Shown here in pieces: positions 7,917 through 17,102 of a stretch of DNA of 64,000 nucleotides. Origin of the DNA: Aliiroseovarius sp. Z3 (GTDB lineage Bacteria; Pseudomonadota; Alphaproteobacteria; Rhodobacterales; Rhodobacteraceae); the NCBI RefSeq assembly GCF_029105185.1, contig NZ_JAFMZK010000001.1:434001-498000 (forward strand), in the 5' to 3' direction. The notes under the pieces were generated by a model. That model was not told the origin of the DNA. It searched no databases and was given only the letters and a program-made list of their open reading frames with translations. The translations under genes and the position numbers were made by a program. Numbering within the stretch: position 1 is the stretch's first letter; each line of letters starts with the position of its first letter.

Positions 7917-10682
7917 TTAGCGGCCCAGTGACCACCACCCCTTGCGCTTCGGCTTCGGCGGTTCGTCGGCTTTCGCCTCGGGCTCGGGCGCGGCGGCCGG
8001 TGCGGCGCTTGCCATTGCCGGTTCCGGCACCTTCTCGGTGGACGGCGCGTCATCTGCCACCTCGTCGACCTTCTTCTTGCGCGACGTGGTCGCCCGTTTG
8101 CGTGGCGCTTTCTTGGGTTTCGCGTCGGCTTCCGGCGCGGCCTCTTCGGCTATAGGAGCATCCTCGCCCGCCTCGTCCTTGGCCTTCTTGGCGCGGGACT
8201 TGCGCGCGGGTTTCTTGGGGGCGTCCTCGACCTCGGCGTCGGCCTTGGCATCATCGGTCGCAACCTCTTCCGCCTTCGCCTTTGTGGCCCGTTTACGCGG
8301 GGCGCGCTTGGGTTTCGGCTTCTCCTCCGGCTCGGCGTCCGCCACCTCGGATGTTTCCTCAGCCGGGGCGTCGGCAGCCGCGACGGCCTCGTCATCGGCT
8401 TTCTTCGACCGGCGGCGCGGGGCGCGTTTGCGCTTGGGCTTGTCCTCGGTGCCTTCGGCAGAGGTTTCGGCCTCGGCCTCCGTTGCCGCGTTGTCCTTGG
8501 CCTCTTCCGCCGCGCCGTTCTCCTCCGACGCCTCTTCGTTCTGGTTGTCCTGACGCGCGTCGTCCCCATTGGACGACCGACGACGGCGACGACGGCGGCG
8601 ACGTTTCTTGGGCTTCTGTTCTTCCTCGACAGTGTCCTCGGACACGACTTCGGCCTCTTCGACCTCGTCAATATCTTCCATCAGAGAGGCATCGACCGAC
8701 ACGACAGGCGCGGTTGCTTCCGGCACTGTGCGGGTCGCCGTCTTGAACTTCTCGATCGAATAGTCAGGCGAGATCAGGAACGGATCAGCCTCGATCCGAA
8801 CGGCCATACCATAGCGCGCTTCGATCTGCGCGATATGTTCACGCTTGTTGTTCATCAGGAAATTCACGATGCCGACAGGTGCTTTCACCAGAACCTCGCG
8901 TGACCGGCGGCGCACACCTTCTTCTTCCAACTGACGCAGGATCGTCAGCGCAAGGTTGTCGTCCGAACGGATCAGACCGGTGCCGTGGCAATGGTTGCAT
9001 GGCTGCGTCGTGGCTTCGATCATGCCCGGGCGCAGACGCTGGCGCGACATCTCGGCCAGACCAAAGCCCGAAATGCGGCCCACCTGAATACGCGCACGGT
9101 CCGTTTTCAGCTTGTCTTTCAGACGCTTTTCAACCGCATTATTGTTGCGGCGTTCTTCCATGTCGATGAAGTCGATCACGATCAGCCCGGCAAGGTCGCG
9201 CAGACGCAGCTGGCGTGCCACCTCTTCCGCGGCCTCGAGGTTGGTTTTCAGCGCCGTTTCCTCGATCGAGCCTTCCTTGGTGGCGCGACCAGAGTTCACA
9301 TCGATCGCCACCAGCGCCTCGGTCACGCCGATCACGATATAGCCACCGGATTTCAGCTGCACGGTCGGGCTGAACATCCCCGACAGATAGCTTTCAACCT
9401 GGTAGCGCGCGAACAGCGGCATCTGATCATGGTACAGCTTCACGTTCTTCGCGTGGGACGGCATGATCATCTTCATGAAGTCTTTGGCGGTGCGATAACC
9501 TGCCTCGCCTTCCACGAACACCTCGTCGATCTCGCGCGAATACAGATCACGGATCGAGCGTTTGATCAGGTTGCCTTCTTCATAGATCTTCGCAGGGGCT
9601 GTGGAATTCAACGTCAGTTCGCGGATCTGCTCCCACAGCCGTTGCAGATATTCGTAATCGCGCTTGATCTCCGACTTGGTGCGCTTGGCCCCAGCGGTAC
9701 GCACGATCAGACCTGCGCCCTTGGGCACATCGATCTCGGCGGCGATTTCCTTCAATTTCTTGCGGTCGGCGGCGTTGGTGATTTTGCGGCTGATCCCGCC
9801 CCCGCGCGCGGTGTTGGGCATCAGGACGCAGTAACGACCGGCCAGCGACAGATAGGTGGTCAGCGCCGCACCCTTGTTGCCGCGTTCTTCTTTCACGACT
9901 TGCACCAGAAGGATCTGGCGCACCTTGATCACTTCCTGGATCTTATAGCGTTTCGGGCGCGGTTTGCGGCGCGGACGGATGTCTTCGACGGCATCATCAT
10001 CGGCGACGCTTTCGATCTGGTCATCCTTTTCCGAGGCATCCAGCGGTTCATCATCCTCGTCGTCATCGCTGTCGCTGTCGTCGTCGGAATCGTCTGACTT
10101 GTCCGCAGACGCATCGTCGGCATCAGCGACTTTTTTGGCGTCATCGGTGTTTGCGCCGTCCTCAGGCTCTTCAACCGGCGTTTCATCAACGCGTTCCATC
10201 GGCGACTGACCTTCAAGGTCATCTTCTTCGCCATTGTCCAGATCAATGACGTCCATGCCCGACCCCGTGGTCTCGACCTCTTTGGTCACCACGGCATCAT
10301 CGGACTTGGCGTCCTCGGCCTTGGCACGAGACCGGCCACGCGACCGACGACGGCGCGATTTGGGTTTTTCTTCTTCCGCGGCCATGGCTTCGGCATAGGC
10401 GCGCTCTTCTTCCAAGAGCGCCTCGCGATCCGCGACGGGGATTTGATAGTAATCTGGATGAATTTCGGAAAAGGCCAGAAAGCCGTGGCGATTGCCGCCG
10501 TAATCCACGAAAGCCGCCTGCAACGACGGTTCGACCCGCGTTACTTTGGCCAGATAAATGTTGCCAGCGAGTTGGCGTTTGTTTTCGGATTCAAAGTCAA
10601 ATTCTTCAACCTTGTTCCCGTCGACCACCACAACGCGGGTTTCTTCCGCGTGGGTGGCATCGATAAGCATCTTCTTGGGCAT
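7917..10682 (-). CDS. rne: Ribonuclease E
   Basis: The start ATG at 10682 (MPKKMLIDATHAEETRV) gives 921 residues. RNase E is the endonuclease that starts mRNA decay, processes rRNA and tRNA, and scaffolds the degradosome. The S1 domain is split by a long acidic/basic insert (~residues 80-245) before the KRYKIQEVIKVRQ segment. The catalytic core has the metal-binding AIDVNSGR and IVIDFIDM motifs, and a zinc-link CNHCHGTG. The C-terminal ~260 residues are low-complexity: a KRRRRRRRRR block, then alternating acidic stretches and KAPRKR-type basic repeats, expected to be disordered and RNA-binding. A leader of almost 590 nt lies upstream, consistent with autoregulation. Confidence 0.95.
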   Translation of the reverse strand: MPKKMLIDATHAEETRVVVVDGNKVEEFDFESENKRQLAGNIYLAKVTRVEPSLQAAFVDYGGNRHGFLAFSEIHPDYYQIPVADREALLEEERAYAEAMAAEEEKPKSRRRRSRGRSRAKAEDAKSDDAVVTKEVETTGSGMDVIDLDNGEEDDLEGQSPMERVDETPVEEPEDGANTDDAKKVADADDASADKSDDSDDDSDSDDDEDDEPLDASEKDDQIESVADDDAVEDIRPRRKPRPKRYKIQEVIKVRQILLVQVVKEERGNKGAALTTYLSLAGRYCVLMPNTARGGGISRKITNAADRKKLKEIAAEIDVPKGAGLIVRTAGAKRTKSEIKRDYEYLQRLWEQIRELTLNSTAPAKIYEEGNLIKRSIRDLYSREIDEVFVEGEAGYRTAKDFMKMIMPSHAKNVKLYHDQMPLFARYQVESYLSGMFSPTVQLKSGGYIVIGVTEALVAIDVNSGRATKEGSIEETALKTNLEAAEEVARQLRLRDLAGLIVIDFIDMEERRNNNAVEKRLKDKLKTDRARIQVGRISGFGLAEMSRQRLRPGMIEATTQPCNHCHGTGLIRSDDNLALTILRQLEEEGVRRRSREVLVKAPVGIVNFLMNNKREHIAQIEARYGMAVRIEADPFLISPDYSIEKFKTATRTVPEATAPVVSVDASLMEDIDEVEEAEVVSEDTVEEEQKPKKRRRRRRRRRSSNGDDARQDNQNEEASEENGAAEEAKDNAATEAEAETSAEGTEDKPKRKRAPRRRSKKADDEAVAAADAPAEETSEVADAEPEEKPKPKRAPRKRATKAKAEEVATDDAKADAEVEDAPKKPARKSRAKKAKDEAGEDAPIAEEAAPEADAKPKKAPRKRATTSRKKKVDEVADDAPSTEKVPEPAMASAAPAAAPEPEAKADEPPKPKRKGWWSLGR

Positions 10683-11269
10683 GTATTCTTTCCGCACCCA
10701 AAACGCGCGCCCTTCCAGGCGGAAGCGCACGATTTTCGGGGTGTCTTGTCAGGGCGAAGCGATGCGTGGGATACGGCAACAAAGTCAGGGGCTTGCGCCC
10801 CGCCTTCTGTGTTTGCTCGTTCCTCTCGCGCATCATCGCGTTTCTTCTCCGGTCGCGCTTGCAGGTTCTGGAGTGGCCAGAAACCCGTGCGCGGCCCATT
10901 CTTTTGCCCGGTCTGTTGTCAGACATCGGGCGGATTTTCGGATCCAGAACAAAGGCCTTGCGGGCTCTACCGTCCTTGATCGTCAATTTCGCGCTCTGGC
11001 AGCCAGCCCATGATCGGGCGCGTTCCAAAGCATTCTCGGCTTGTTTTGCCCCGGCCTGCGGCATTGGCCATCATTCGGTCAGCAAAACAACGAAACTCTC
11101 GCGGTGGTCGGGCGCGAACGCGCGATCCACCGTAGATGGACCATACGTGGTCCGGGGTTGGAATGACAATGGGCAAAATGCACATCGGTGCAGATGAGTG
11201 AACACAACATGGCGCAAAGCGGGCCACTGGCACGCTTGCTCCACCCTCGCAACGCCTTACCGGGGCCTG
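10683..11269 (-). other. Long non-coding rne leader / rne-mrcA intergenic region
   Basis: About 587 bp without a convincing gene on either strand; frames here are short and lack coding bias. It lies between the end of mrcA and the rne start, both on the minus strand, so it is most likely the rne promoter and a long 5' untranslated region. Two strong hairpins are visible: CGGTGG...CCACCG enclosing GCGCG-AA-CGCGC (11102-11132), and GGACCA-TACG-TGGTCC (11138-11153). In E. coli the rne leader binds RNase E and tunes its own mRNA decay. A like role here is inference. Confidence 0.5.
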
Positions 11270-13810
11270 TTAATAAAGGCCGCCCGAGGACAATGACCCG
11301 AAATCGGCCTTGTCCGGCACCACGACCGTCTTGCCGGTCGAGGTCTGGACCCGCGTTGACCCGCCATCGGTTTCGCCACGATCAAACATGGGCAGATTGG
11401 CCCCCATCGCGAACCCACCGTCGAACATCACGCCAAACAGCGGCTCTTCCCCATCTCGGAAATACTCGGCGACCACGTGATCACCGGACGCATCTGGCGG
11501 CAAGCGTGCACCGGTGAAACGGTCGATCTTGATGAAATGGCCACCGGGCGGCACCTTGAATTCACCGCCACCATATTCCTTGACCGCCTCAAGCATGAAA
11601 CGCTGAAACACCGGGCCGCACATCCCGCCACCGGACGTTCCGGGCATGGTGCGTGGGCGATCATAGCCGACGTAGCACCCCGCCACGATATTCGAGGTAA
11701 AGCCAATGAACCAGGCGTCATGCTCATCATTGGTCGTGCCCGTTTTACCTGCGGTAGGCACCGGCAGGTTGACCACACTGCGGGCCGTGCCGCGCTCGAC
11801 AACGCCGCGCATCATTGATGTCAACTGATAGGCGGTGATGGCGTTCATAACGCGTTCGCGATCCGACACGATCTGCGGCGCCTGCCCGCTGGCAAGGGTC
11901 GGGTCGCTGCAATCGGCGCATTGTCGGCTGTCATGGCGATAGATCGTTTTGCCCCATCGGTCCTGTACACGGTCCACCAGCGTGGGTTCGACCCGCTCGC
12001 CACCATTGGCGAACATCGCATAGGCCGCGACCATGCGGAACAATGTGGTCTCTTCCGCACCAAGCGAGTTGGCGAGGAATTGATTCATGCGGTCATAGAC
12101 ACCGAACCGCTCGGCATAGCCCGCCACGGTGTCCATGCCGATCTCCTGCGCCAGACGAACGGTCATCAGGTTACGCGACTGTTCGATCCCGGTGCGCAGG
12201 GGAGTCGGACCGTAGAACCGGTTGGAATAGTTCTTGGGCCGCCAGATCTTTCCGCCCGCGACCACTTCGATCGGGGCATCGATCACAATCGTGGCCGGGG
12301 AAAACCCGCTGTCCAGCGCGGCGGCATAGACGAAGGGCTTGAAGCTTGACCCCGGTTGGCGCGTGGCTTGCGTCGCGCGATTGAACACCGAATGCTGATA
12401 GCTGAAGCCACCCTGCATGGCGATCACACGCCCCGTGTTCACGTCCATCGCCATGAACCCGCCCTGCACTTCCGGCACCTGCCGCAATGTCCAGCGGATG
12501 AAGCTGCCATCGTCATCCTTGGTCATCCGGCGCACATGGACAACCTCGCCCACCCGCACCAGATCACCGGCGACCTTGGCCCGGCGACCAAGGCTGCCAT
12601 CTTCTTCCAGACGACGCGCCCACGTCACGTCCTTGGCGGGGATCCAGTGGCCGTCCTCATCCTCGTCCACGCCTTCGATGCCGATGCGGGCATCATTACC
12701 GCCAACCTCAAGCACCACCGCCGGATACCAGCCTTCGATGTCGCGCGGGAAACGGGTGTCGGCCAGCGCGGCACGCCAGGCCTGTTCGTCGCCAAGCACA
12801 TCCTGCGGCAACGTCACGCCAGTCGGGCGCCAGACGCCGCGGCTGCGGTCATAGCCTTCCAGCCCGATCCGCAGGCTTTTCGCCGCCACGTCCTGCAAAT
12901 CCGGATCGACGGTCGCACGCACTGTCAGGCCGCCGGTAAAGAACTCCTCTTCCCCGAAATCGCGGCTAAGCTGGCGACGGATTTCATCGGTGAAATAGTC
13001 GCGCGACGGCAATGCCTGCCGGAAGGCCGGGAAATCGCCGTTCTGAACCGAGCGCAGGGGCTTTGCCACCTCGGCGTCGTAAGTCGCCTTGTCGAGATAT
13101 CCGTTCTGGTTCATCTCGCGCAGGACATAATTGCGCCGCGCCAGAAGGCGTTCTTTGGCGCGCACCGGGTGGAAATTGCTGGGCGCTTGCGGCATCGACG
13201 CCAGCGTGGCGGCCTCGTGCGGCTCCAGCTCGTCCAGCGTCTTGTTGAAATAGGTCTGCGCCGCGGCGGTCACACCATAGGAATTCTGACCCAGAAAAAT
13301 CTCATTCAGATACAGCGCCAGAATCTCGTCCTTGGACAAGGTGCTTTCCAGGCGCACCGACAGGATCAACTCCTTGATCTTGCGTTCCGCCGAGCGTTCC
13401 GAGCTGAGCAGGAAGTTCTTCACCACCTGCTGCGGAATGGTCGAGGCCCCGCGCAGCTTACCGCCACGCGCCGCTTCAATCGCGGCGGCGGCGATCCCGC
13501 GTGGGTCAAACCCCGCATGGGTATAGAAGTTTTTATCCTCGGCCGAGATGAAAGCGTGTTTCACAAGGGCCGGAATCTCGTCTGACGGGGTGAACAGACG
13601 ACGTTCGCGCGCGAACTCGTCCATCAGCTGCCCTTCGCCGGAATAGACCCGGCTGATCGTGGCAGGCGTGTAGTTGGCAAGCTGCTCGTGGCTGGGCAAG
13701 TCCCTGGAATACATCCAGAAAACACCGCCGATTACCAACGCGGCCATAAAGACGGCCAGCGTTATGCCGGTAAAGACGGCACCGAATATGCCAAGAATGA
13801 ATCTGATCAC
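11270..13810 (-). CDS. mrcA: Penicillin-binding protein 1A (bifunctional)
   Basis: An 846-residue class A PBP with an N-terminal membrane anchor (~4-33). It builds septal and lateral peptidoglycan in the periplasm by polymerising lipid II glycans and cross-linking stem peptides. The transglycosylase domain has the catalytic EDKNFYTHAGFD motif (Glu91) and GASTIPQQVVKN. An OB-like insert follows (~310-430). The transpeptidase domain has SSFK (Ser488-Lys491), SRN (545-547) and KTGT (689-692). The length fits the PBP1A family. It is followed by the long rne leader, and its start faces pepF across a 184-bp divergent promoter region. Confidence 0.96.
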   Translation of the reverse strand: MIRFILGIFGAVFTGITLAVFMAALVIGGVFWMYSRDLPSHEQLANYTPATISRVYSGEGQLMDEFARERRLFTPSDEIPALVKHAFISAEDKNFYTHAGFDPRGIAAAAIEAARGGKLRGASTIPQQVVKNFLLSSERSAERKIKELILSVRLESTLSKDEILALYLNEIFLGQNSYGVTAAAQTYFNKTLDELEPHEAATLASMPQAPSNFHPVRAKERLLARRNYVLREMNQNGYLDKATYDAEVAKPLRSVQNGDFPAFRQALPSRDYFTDEIRRQLSRDFGEEEFFTGGLTVRATVDPDLQDVAAKSLRIGLEGYDRSRGVWRPTGVTLPQDVLGDEQAWRAALADTRFPRDIEGWYPAVVLEVGGNDARIGIEGVDEDEDGHWIPAKDVTWARRLEEDGSLGRRAKVAGDLVRVGEVVHVRRMTKDDDGSFIRWTLRQVPEVQGGFMAMDVNTGRVIAMQGGFSYQHSVFNRATQATRQPGSSFKPFVYAAALDSGFSPATIVIDAPIEVVAGGKIWRPKNYSNRFYGPTPLRTGIEQSRNLMTVRLAQEIGMDTVAGYAERFGVYDRMNQFLANSLGAEETTLFRMVAAYAMFANGGERVEPTLVDRVQDRWGKTIYRHDSRQCADCSDPTLASGQAPQIVSDRERVMNAITAYQLTSMMRGVVERGTARSVVNLPVPTAGKTGTTNDEHDAWFIGFTSNIVAGCYVGYDRPRTMPGTSGGGMCGPVFQRFMLEAVKEYGGGEFKVPPGGHFIKIDRFTGARLPPDASGDHVVAEYFRDGEEPLFGVMFDGGFAMGANLPMFDRGETDGGSTRVQTSTGKTVVVPDKADFGSLSSGGLY

Positions 13811-13994
13811 GCGCGCACCCTCGAAAAACTGCTACCTTCCTATAAAGGGACCGGTGGGCCGGGTCAAAACCCCTTGGCGGGGAAAATCGGCCATTTTGCG
13901 CCCTTTGCCGCGACGTGCCTCCGATCCGGCCGGGCGGATTGCAACTGCCCTTCCCCCGTCCTATGTCTTGAGCCAGACAACAACCGGAGGTCCG

Positions 13995-15821
13995 ATGCTT
14001 ACCACCCTTCCCTTTCCCGTCCGAGATGCCAATGCACAAACCGGTGATATTCCGCTTGAAGGGCTGCCCGAATGGGATCTGAGCGACCTTTACACCTCTG
14101 CCGATGCGCCGGAACTGACCCGCGACATGGAATGGCTTGAAAAAGCCTGTGCAGACTTCGCCGCCACCTATCAAGGCAAATTGGCCGCGCTGGATGCAGA
14201 CGGCATGCTGGGCTGCATCGACGCTTATGAAAAGATCGACCTGATCGGCGGGCGCATCATGTCCTTTGCTGGCCTGCGCTATTATCAGAAAACCACCGAC
14301 GCTGACCGGGCGCAGTTCCTTCAGAACTGTCAGGAACAGATCACCGTGTTCACGGCGCCGCTGGTGTTTTTCTCGCTGGAAGTGAACCGGATTGACGACA
14401 AAGTGCTGGACGGGTGGTTTGCCGATAATGCGGCGCTGGCCCGATACAAACCCATCTTCGACCGGCTGCGCGCGATGCGCCCCTATCAGCTGTCCGATGA
14501 GTTGGAGCAGTTCCTGCACGACAAATCCTCGGTCGGGGCGTCCGCCTGGAACACGCTGTTTGACGAAACCGTCGCGGGGCTGATGTTTACGGTGAATGGC
14601 GAAGAACGTGGGCTGGAAGCCACCGCCAACCTGCTGACCGACAAGGACCGTGCGACCCGCGAAGCGGCCAGTCACGAGATCGCGCGTGTTCTGGGGGAAA
14701 ACATCAAGATTTTCTCGCGTATCCACAATACGTTGGCAAAAGAAAAAGACATCGAAGACACATGGCGCAAGATGCCCACGCCTCAGACCGGGCGGCATTT
14801 GTCCAACCATGTTGAACCCGAAGTGGTTGAAGCCCTGCGCAACGCCGTCGTCGCCGCCTATCCGCGCCTGAGCCATCGGTATTACGAGCTGAAGCGCAAA
14901 TGGCTGGGGCTGGACGTGATGCAGGTTTGGGACCGCAACGCCCCCCTTCCGATGGAAGACGACAAGCTGGTCAATTGGCCAGATGCCGAAAAGATCGTCA
15001 TGGACGCCTACGCCGATTTCGACCCGCGCATGGCCGAGATTGCCGCCCCCTTCTTCTCGAAAGGCTGGATTGACGCGGGCGTGAAACCGGGCAAAGCCCC
15101 CGGCGCCTTTGCACACCCGACCGTCACCGACGTGCACCCCTATGTGATGCTGAACTATCTGGGCAAACCGCGTGACGTGATGACGCTGGCCCATGAACTT
15201 GGCCACGGTGTCCACCAGGTGCTGGCCGCGGATCAGGGCGAAATGCTGTCATCAACGCCGCTGACGCTGGCGGAAACCGCATCCGTCTTTGGTGAGATGC
15301 TGACGTTCCGAAAACTCCTTGGCGAAGCTAAAACGCAAGCCGAGAAGAAAGTTATGCTGGCGGGCAAGGTCGAAGACATGATCAACACGGTCGTGCGCCA
15401 GATCGCGTTCTATGACTTCGAATGCAAACTGCACGAGGCACGCGCGGGCGGCGAATTGACCCCCGACCAGATCAACGACATCTGGATGAGCGTTCAGGGC
15501 GAAAGCCTTGGCCCGGCCTTTGAATTCATGGACGGCTATGAAACCTTCTGGGCCTATATCCCGCATTTCGTCCATTCGCCGTTCTATGTCTATGCCTATG
15601 CGTTTGGCGACGGGTTGGTGAACGCGCTTTATGCTGTCTACGAAGACAGCGGCGCGGACTTCCAGGACAAGTATTTCGACATGCTGAAAGCTGGCGGATC
15701 GAAACACCACAAAGAGCTTCTGGCCCCGTTTGGCCTCGATGCCTCGGACCCGAAATTCTGGGATAAAGGGCTGGCGATGATCGAAGGCTTCATCGACGAA
15801 TTGGAAGCAATGGAAGACTGA
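13995..15821 (+). CDS. pepF: Oligoendopeptidase F-type M3 peptidase
   Basis: The ATG at 13995 follows a clear CGGAGG ribosome site and gives 608 residues, normal for the PepF/M3B family. It is a cytoplasmic zinc metallopeptidase cleaving oligopeptides of roughly 7-17 residues. The zinc motif is HELGH (400-404), and the third ligand is the Glu of LTLAETASVFGEM (~427). Upstream, PTPQTGRHLSNHV and VHPYVMLNYLG are typical of the family. It is a single gene, closed by a strong bidirectional terminator shared with the convergent peroxidase gene. Confidence 0.94.
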   Translation: MLTTLPFPVRDANAQTGDIPLEGLPEWDLSDLYTSADAPELTRDMEWLEKACADFAATYQGKLAALDADGMLGCIDAYEKIDLIGGRIMSFAGLRYYQKTTDADRAQFLQNCQEQITVFTAPLVFFSLEVNRIDDKVLDGWFADNAALARYKPIFDRLRAMRPYQLSDELEQFLHDKSSVGASAWNTLFDETVAGLMFTVNGEERGLEATANLLTDKDRATREAASHEIARVLGENIKIFSRIHNTLAKEKDIEDTWRKMPTPQTGRHLSNHVEPEVVEALRNAVVAAYPRLSHRYYELKRKWLGLDVMQVWDRNAPLPMEDDKLVNWPDAEKIVMDAYADFDPRMAEIAAPFFSKGWIDAGVKPGKAPGAFAHPTVTDVHPYVMLNYLGKPRDVMTLAHELGHGVHQVLAADQGEMLSSTPLTLAETASVFGEMLTFRKLLGEAKTQAEKKVMLAGKVEDMINTVVRQIAFYDFECKLHEARAGGELTPDQINDIWMSVQGESLGPAFEFMDGYETFWAYIPHFVHSPFYVYAYAFGDGLVNALYAVYEDSGADFQDKYFDMLKAGGSKHHKELLAPFGLDASDPKFWDKGLAMIEGFIDELEAMED

Positions 15822-15829
15822 GCAATATG

Positions 15830-15856
15830 AAAGGGGCGCACGGGGCGCCCCTTTCC
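15830..15856. terminator. Bidirectional terminator between pepF and the peroxidase gene
   Basis: A perfect 10-bp stem AAAGGGGCGC / GCGCCCCTTT (15830-15839 and 15845-15854) with a 5-nt loop, flanked by A-rich and T-rich ends. It sits 8 bp after the pepF stop and 22 bp from the end of the convergent peroxidase gene, so it can serve both. Confidence 0.85.
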
Positions 15857-15878
15857 TTGTCTGTAACTTGTGCGCGGA

Positions 15879-16928
15879 TCAGTTCGGGATCACTTCGCCG
15901 GTCGGGCGCGGGGTGGTCGCAGTCTCAGCCGGCAGAAGCGGATAGGTGACCTCTGGCAGCGTTCCGGTCAGGCTGTCCAGAAACGCGACAAGCTGATCGG
16001 CCGTGGCCCCGTCAATCTCTTCCCCCAACTGGCTTTCTGCCATGATCTCGACCGCCACTTTCAGATCCCAGACCTTGCCGGAATGGAAATAAGGCGCGGT
16101 CAGCGCGATGTTGCGCAGGGGCGAAGCACGGAAGACATATTCGTCATCCACCGTTTCGGTCACGGCAAACCGCCCCTTGTCCCCTTCCGGCAGAACATCC
16201 GCGCCGGGTTTTTCGATCAGGCCGAAGGGATAATATCCATGCCCGCCGACATTGACGCCCGAATGGCAGGACGCACAGCCCAGATCCATGAACTTTTCAA
16301 GCCCGGCCAGTTGCAGGTCCGACATGGCGTTGTCGTCGCCATTCAGCCAGGCATCGAACGGGGCCGGTGTGATCAGCGTTGCCTCGAACGCCTCGATCGC
16401 CTTGGCGAAGTTGTCGAATGTGATCGGATCAGCCTCGCCTTCGAAGGCGGCCCCGAACCATTCAACATATTGCGGCATCGAATTCAGCGTGGCGATCACG
16501 TTGTCAGGCGTGTTGGCCATCTCGACCCCGGCCTGCACCGGACCTTTGGCCTGTTCGGCCAGGTCGGCGGCACGTCCATCCCAGAACTGCGCTTCGTTAA
16601 AGACCGAGTTCAGCGCGGTGGGCGAGTTGCGCGGCCCCTTCTGCCAACCATGCCCGATCGAGGTTTCAAGGTTGTCGTCCCCACCCGTGGCAAGGTTGTG
16701 GCAAGAGTTACAGGAAAACACGCCCGACGCAGACATCCGCGGATCGAAGAACAACGCTTTCCCCAGATCGACCTTGGCTTCGGTGATCGGGTTGTCATTC
16801 ACCGCCGGCACAGTCGAGGGCAGCGGTTTGAAGGTCTCCAGCGCCGCGTCGCGTAAGTCATTGGCACAAGCCATGTTTGCGACGGTAATCAACAGGCCAC
16901 TGGCAAGTGTCAGTTTTCCAAACATCAT
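15879..16928 (-). CDS. ccpA: Diheme cytochrome c peroxidase (CcpA/MauG superfamily)
   Basis: The ATG at 16928 follows GGGAGA and gives 349 residues with a Sec signal peptide (MMFGKLTLASGLLITVANMACA). There are two CxxCH haem sites, CNSCH in the N-terminal half and CASCH in the C-terminal half, as in periplasmic bacterial peroxidases that reduce H2O2 to water with electrons from small cytochromes c. Segments such as NSPTALNSVFN and RASPLRNIALTAPYFHSG are typical of the family. The upstream region carries an FNR-type site and an Irr/ICE-type palindrome, which fits a haem enzyme controlled by oxygen and iron status. It is monocistronic. Confidence 0.93.
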   Translation of the reverse strand: MMFGKLTLASGLLITVANMACANDLRDAALETFKPLPSTVPAVNDNPITEAKVDLGKALFFDPRMSASGVFSCNSCHNLATGGDDNLETSIGHGWQKGPRNSPTALNSVFNEAQFWDGRAADLAEQAKGPVQAGVEMANTPDNVIATLNSMPQYVEWFGAAFEGEADPITFDNFAKAIEAFEATLITPAPFDAWLNGDDNAMSDLQLAGLEKFMDLGCASCHSGVNVGGHGYYPFGLIEKPGADVLPEGDKGRFAVTETVDDEYVFRASPLRNIALTAPYFHSGKVWDLKVAVEIMAESQLGEEIDGATADQLVAFLDSLTGTLPEVTYPLLPAETATTPRPTGEVIPN

Positions 16929-16986
16929 TCTATTCTCCCAAAAAGCGCGCGCTGGGAGGAGTTTAGAATTCACAGATGCCTATACG

Positions 16987-17000
16987 TTGATTTAGATCAA
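16987..17000. promoter_or_regulatory. FNR/FnrL-type binding site upstream of ccpA
   Basis: TTGAT-TTAG-ATCAA is a perfect match to the FNR-family consensus TTGAT-N4-ATCAA. It lies 59 bp upstream of the ccpA start codon, where an activator site would normally sit. It implies oxygen-responsive control by FnrL. Confidence 0.8.
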
Positions 17001-17024
17001 TTCTAATTTAGAATTATTCTAAAT
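17001..17024. promoter_or_regulatory. Irr/ICE-type iron-control palindromes upstream of ccpA
   Basis: ATTTAGAA-TTA-TTCTAAAT (17006-17024) is a perfect 8-3-8 inverted repeat resembling the iron-control element bound by Irr in alphaproteobacteria. A second, overlapping one, TTCTAA-T-TTAGAA, lies at 17001-17013, giving three alternating half-sites. It is directly next to the FNR site. The assignment to Irr rests on recalled consensus, not on a search. Confidence 0.65.
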
Positions 17025-17102
17025 ATCTTAACAGGTGAAAGGCTGCGCCGCGGGACGGTCCACACCGCGCAGCCTTCCGATCTCGTTGACAAATTGGCGC
17101 AA

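Noticed and set aside
10766-11197. Plus-strand frame of 143 codons in the rne leader
   Set aside because: It has no ribosome site, composition unlike the neighbours and no recognisable protein features. The region fits a leader better.
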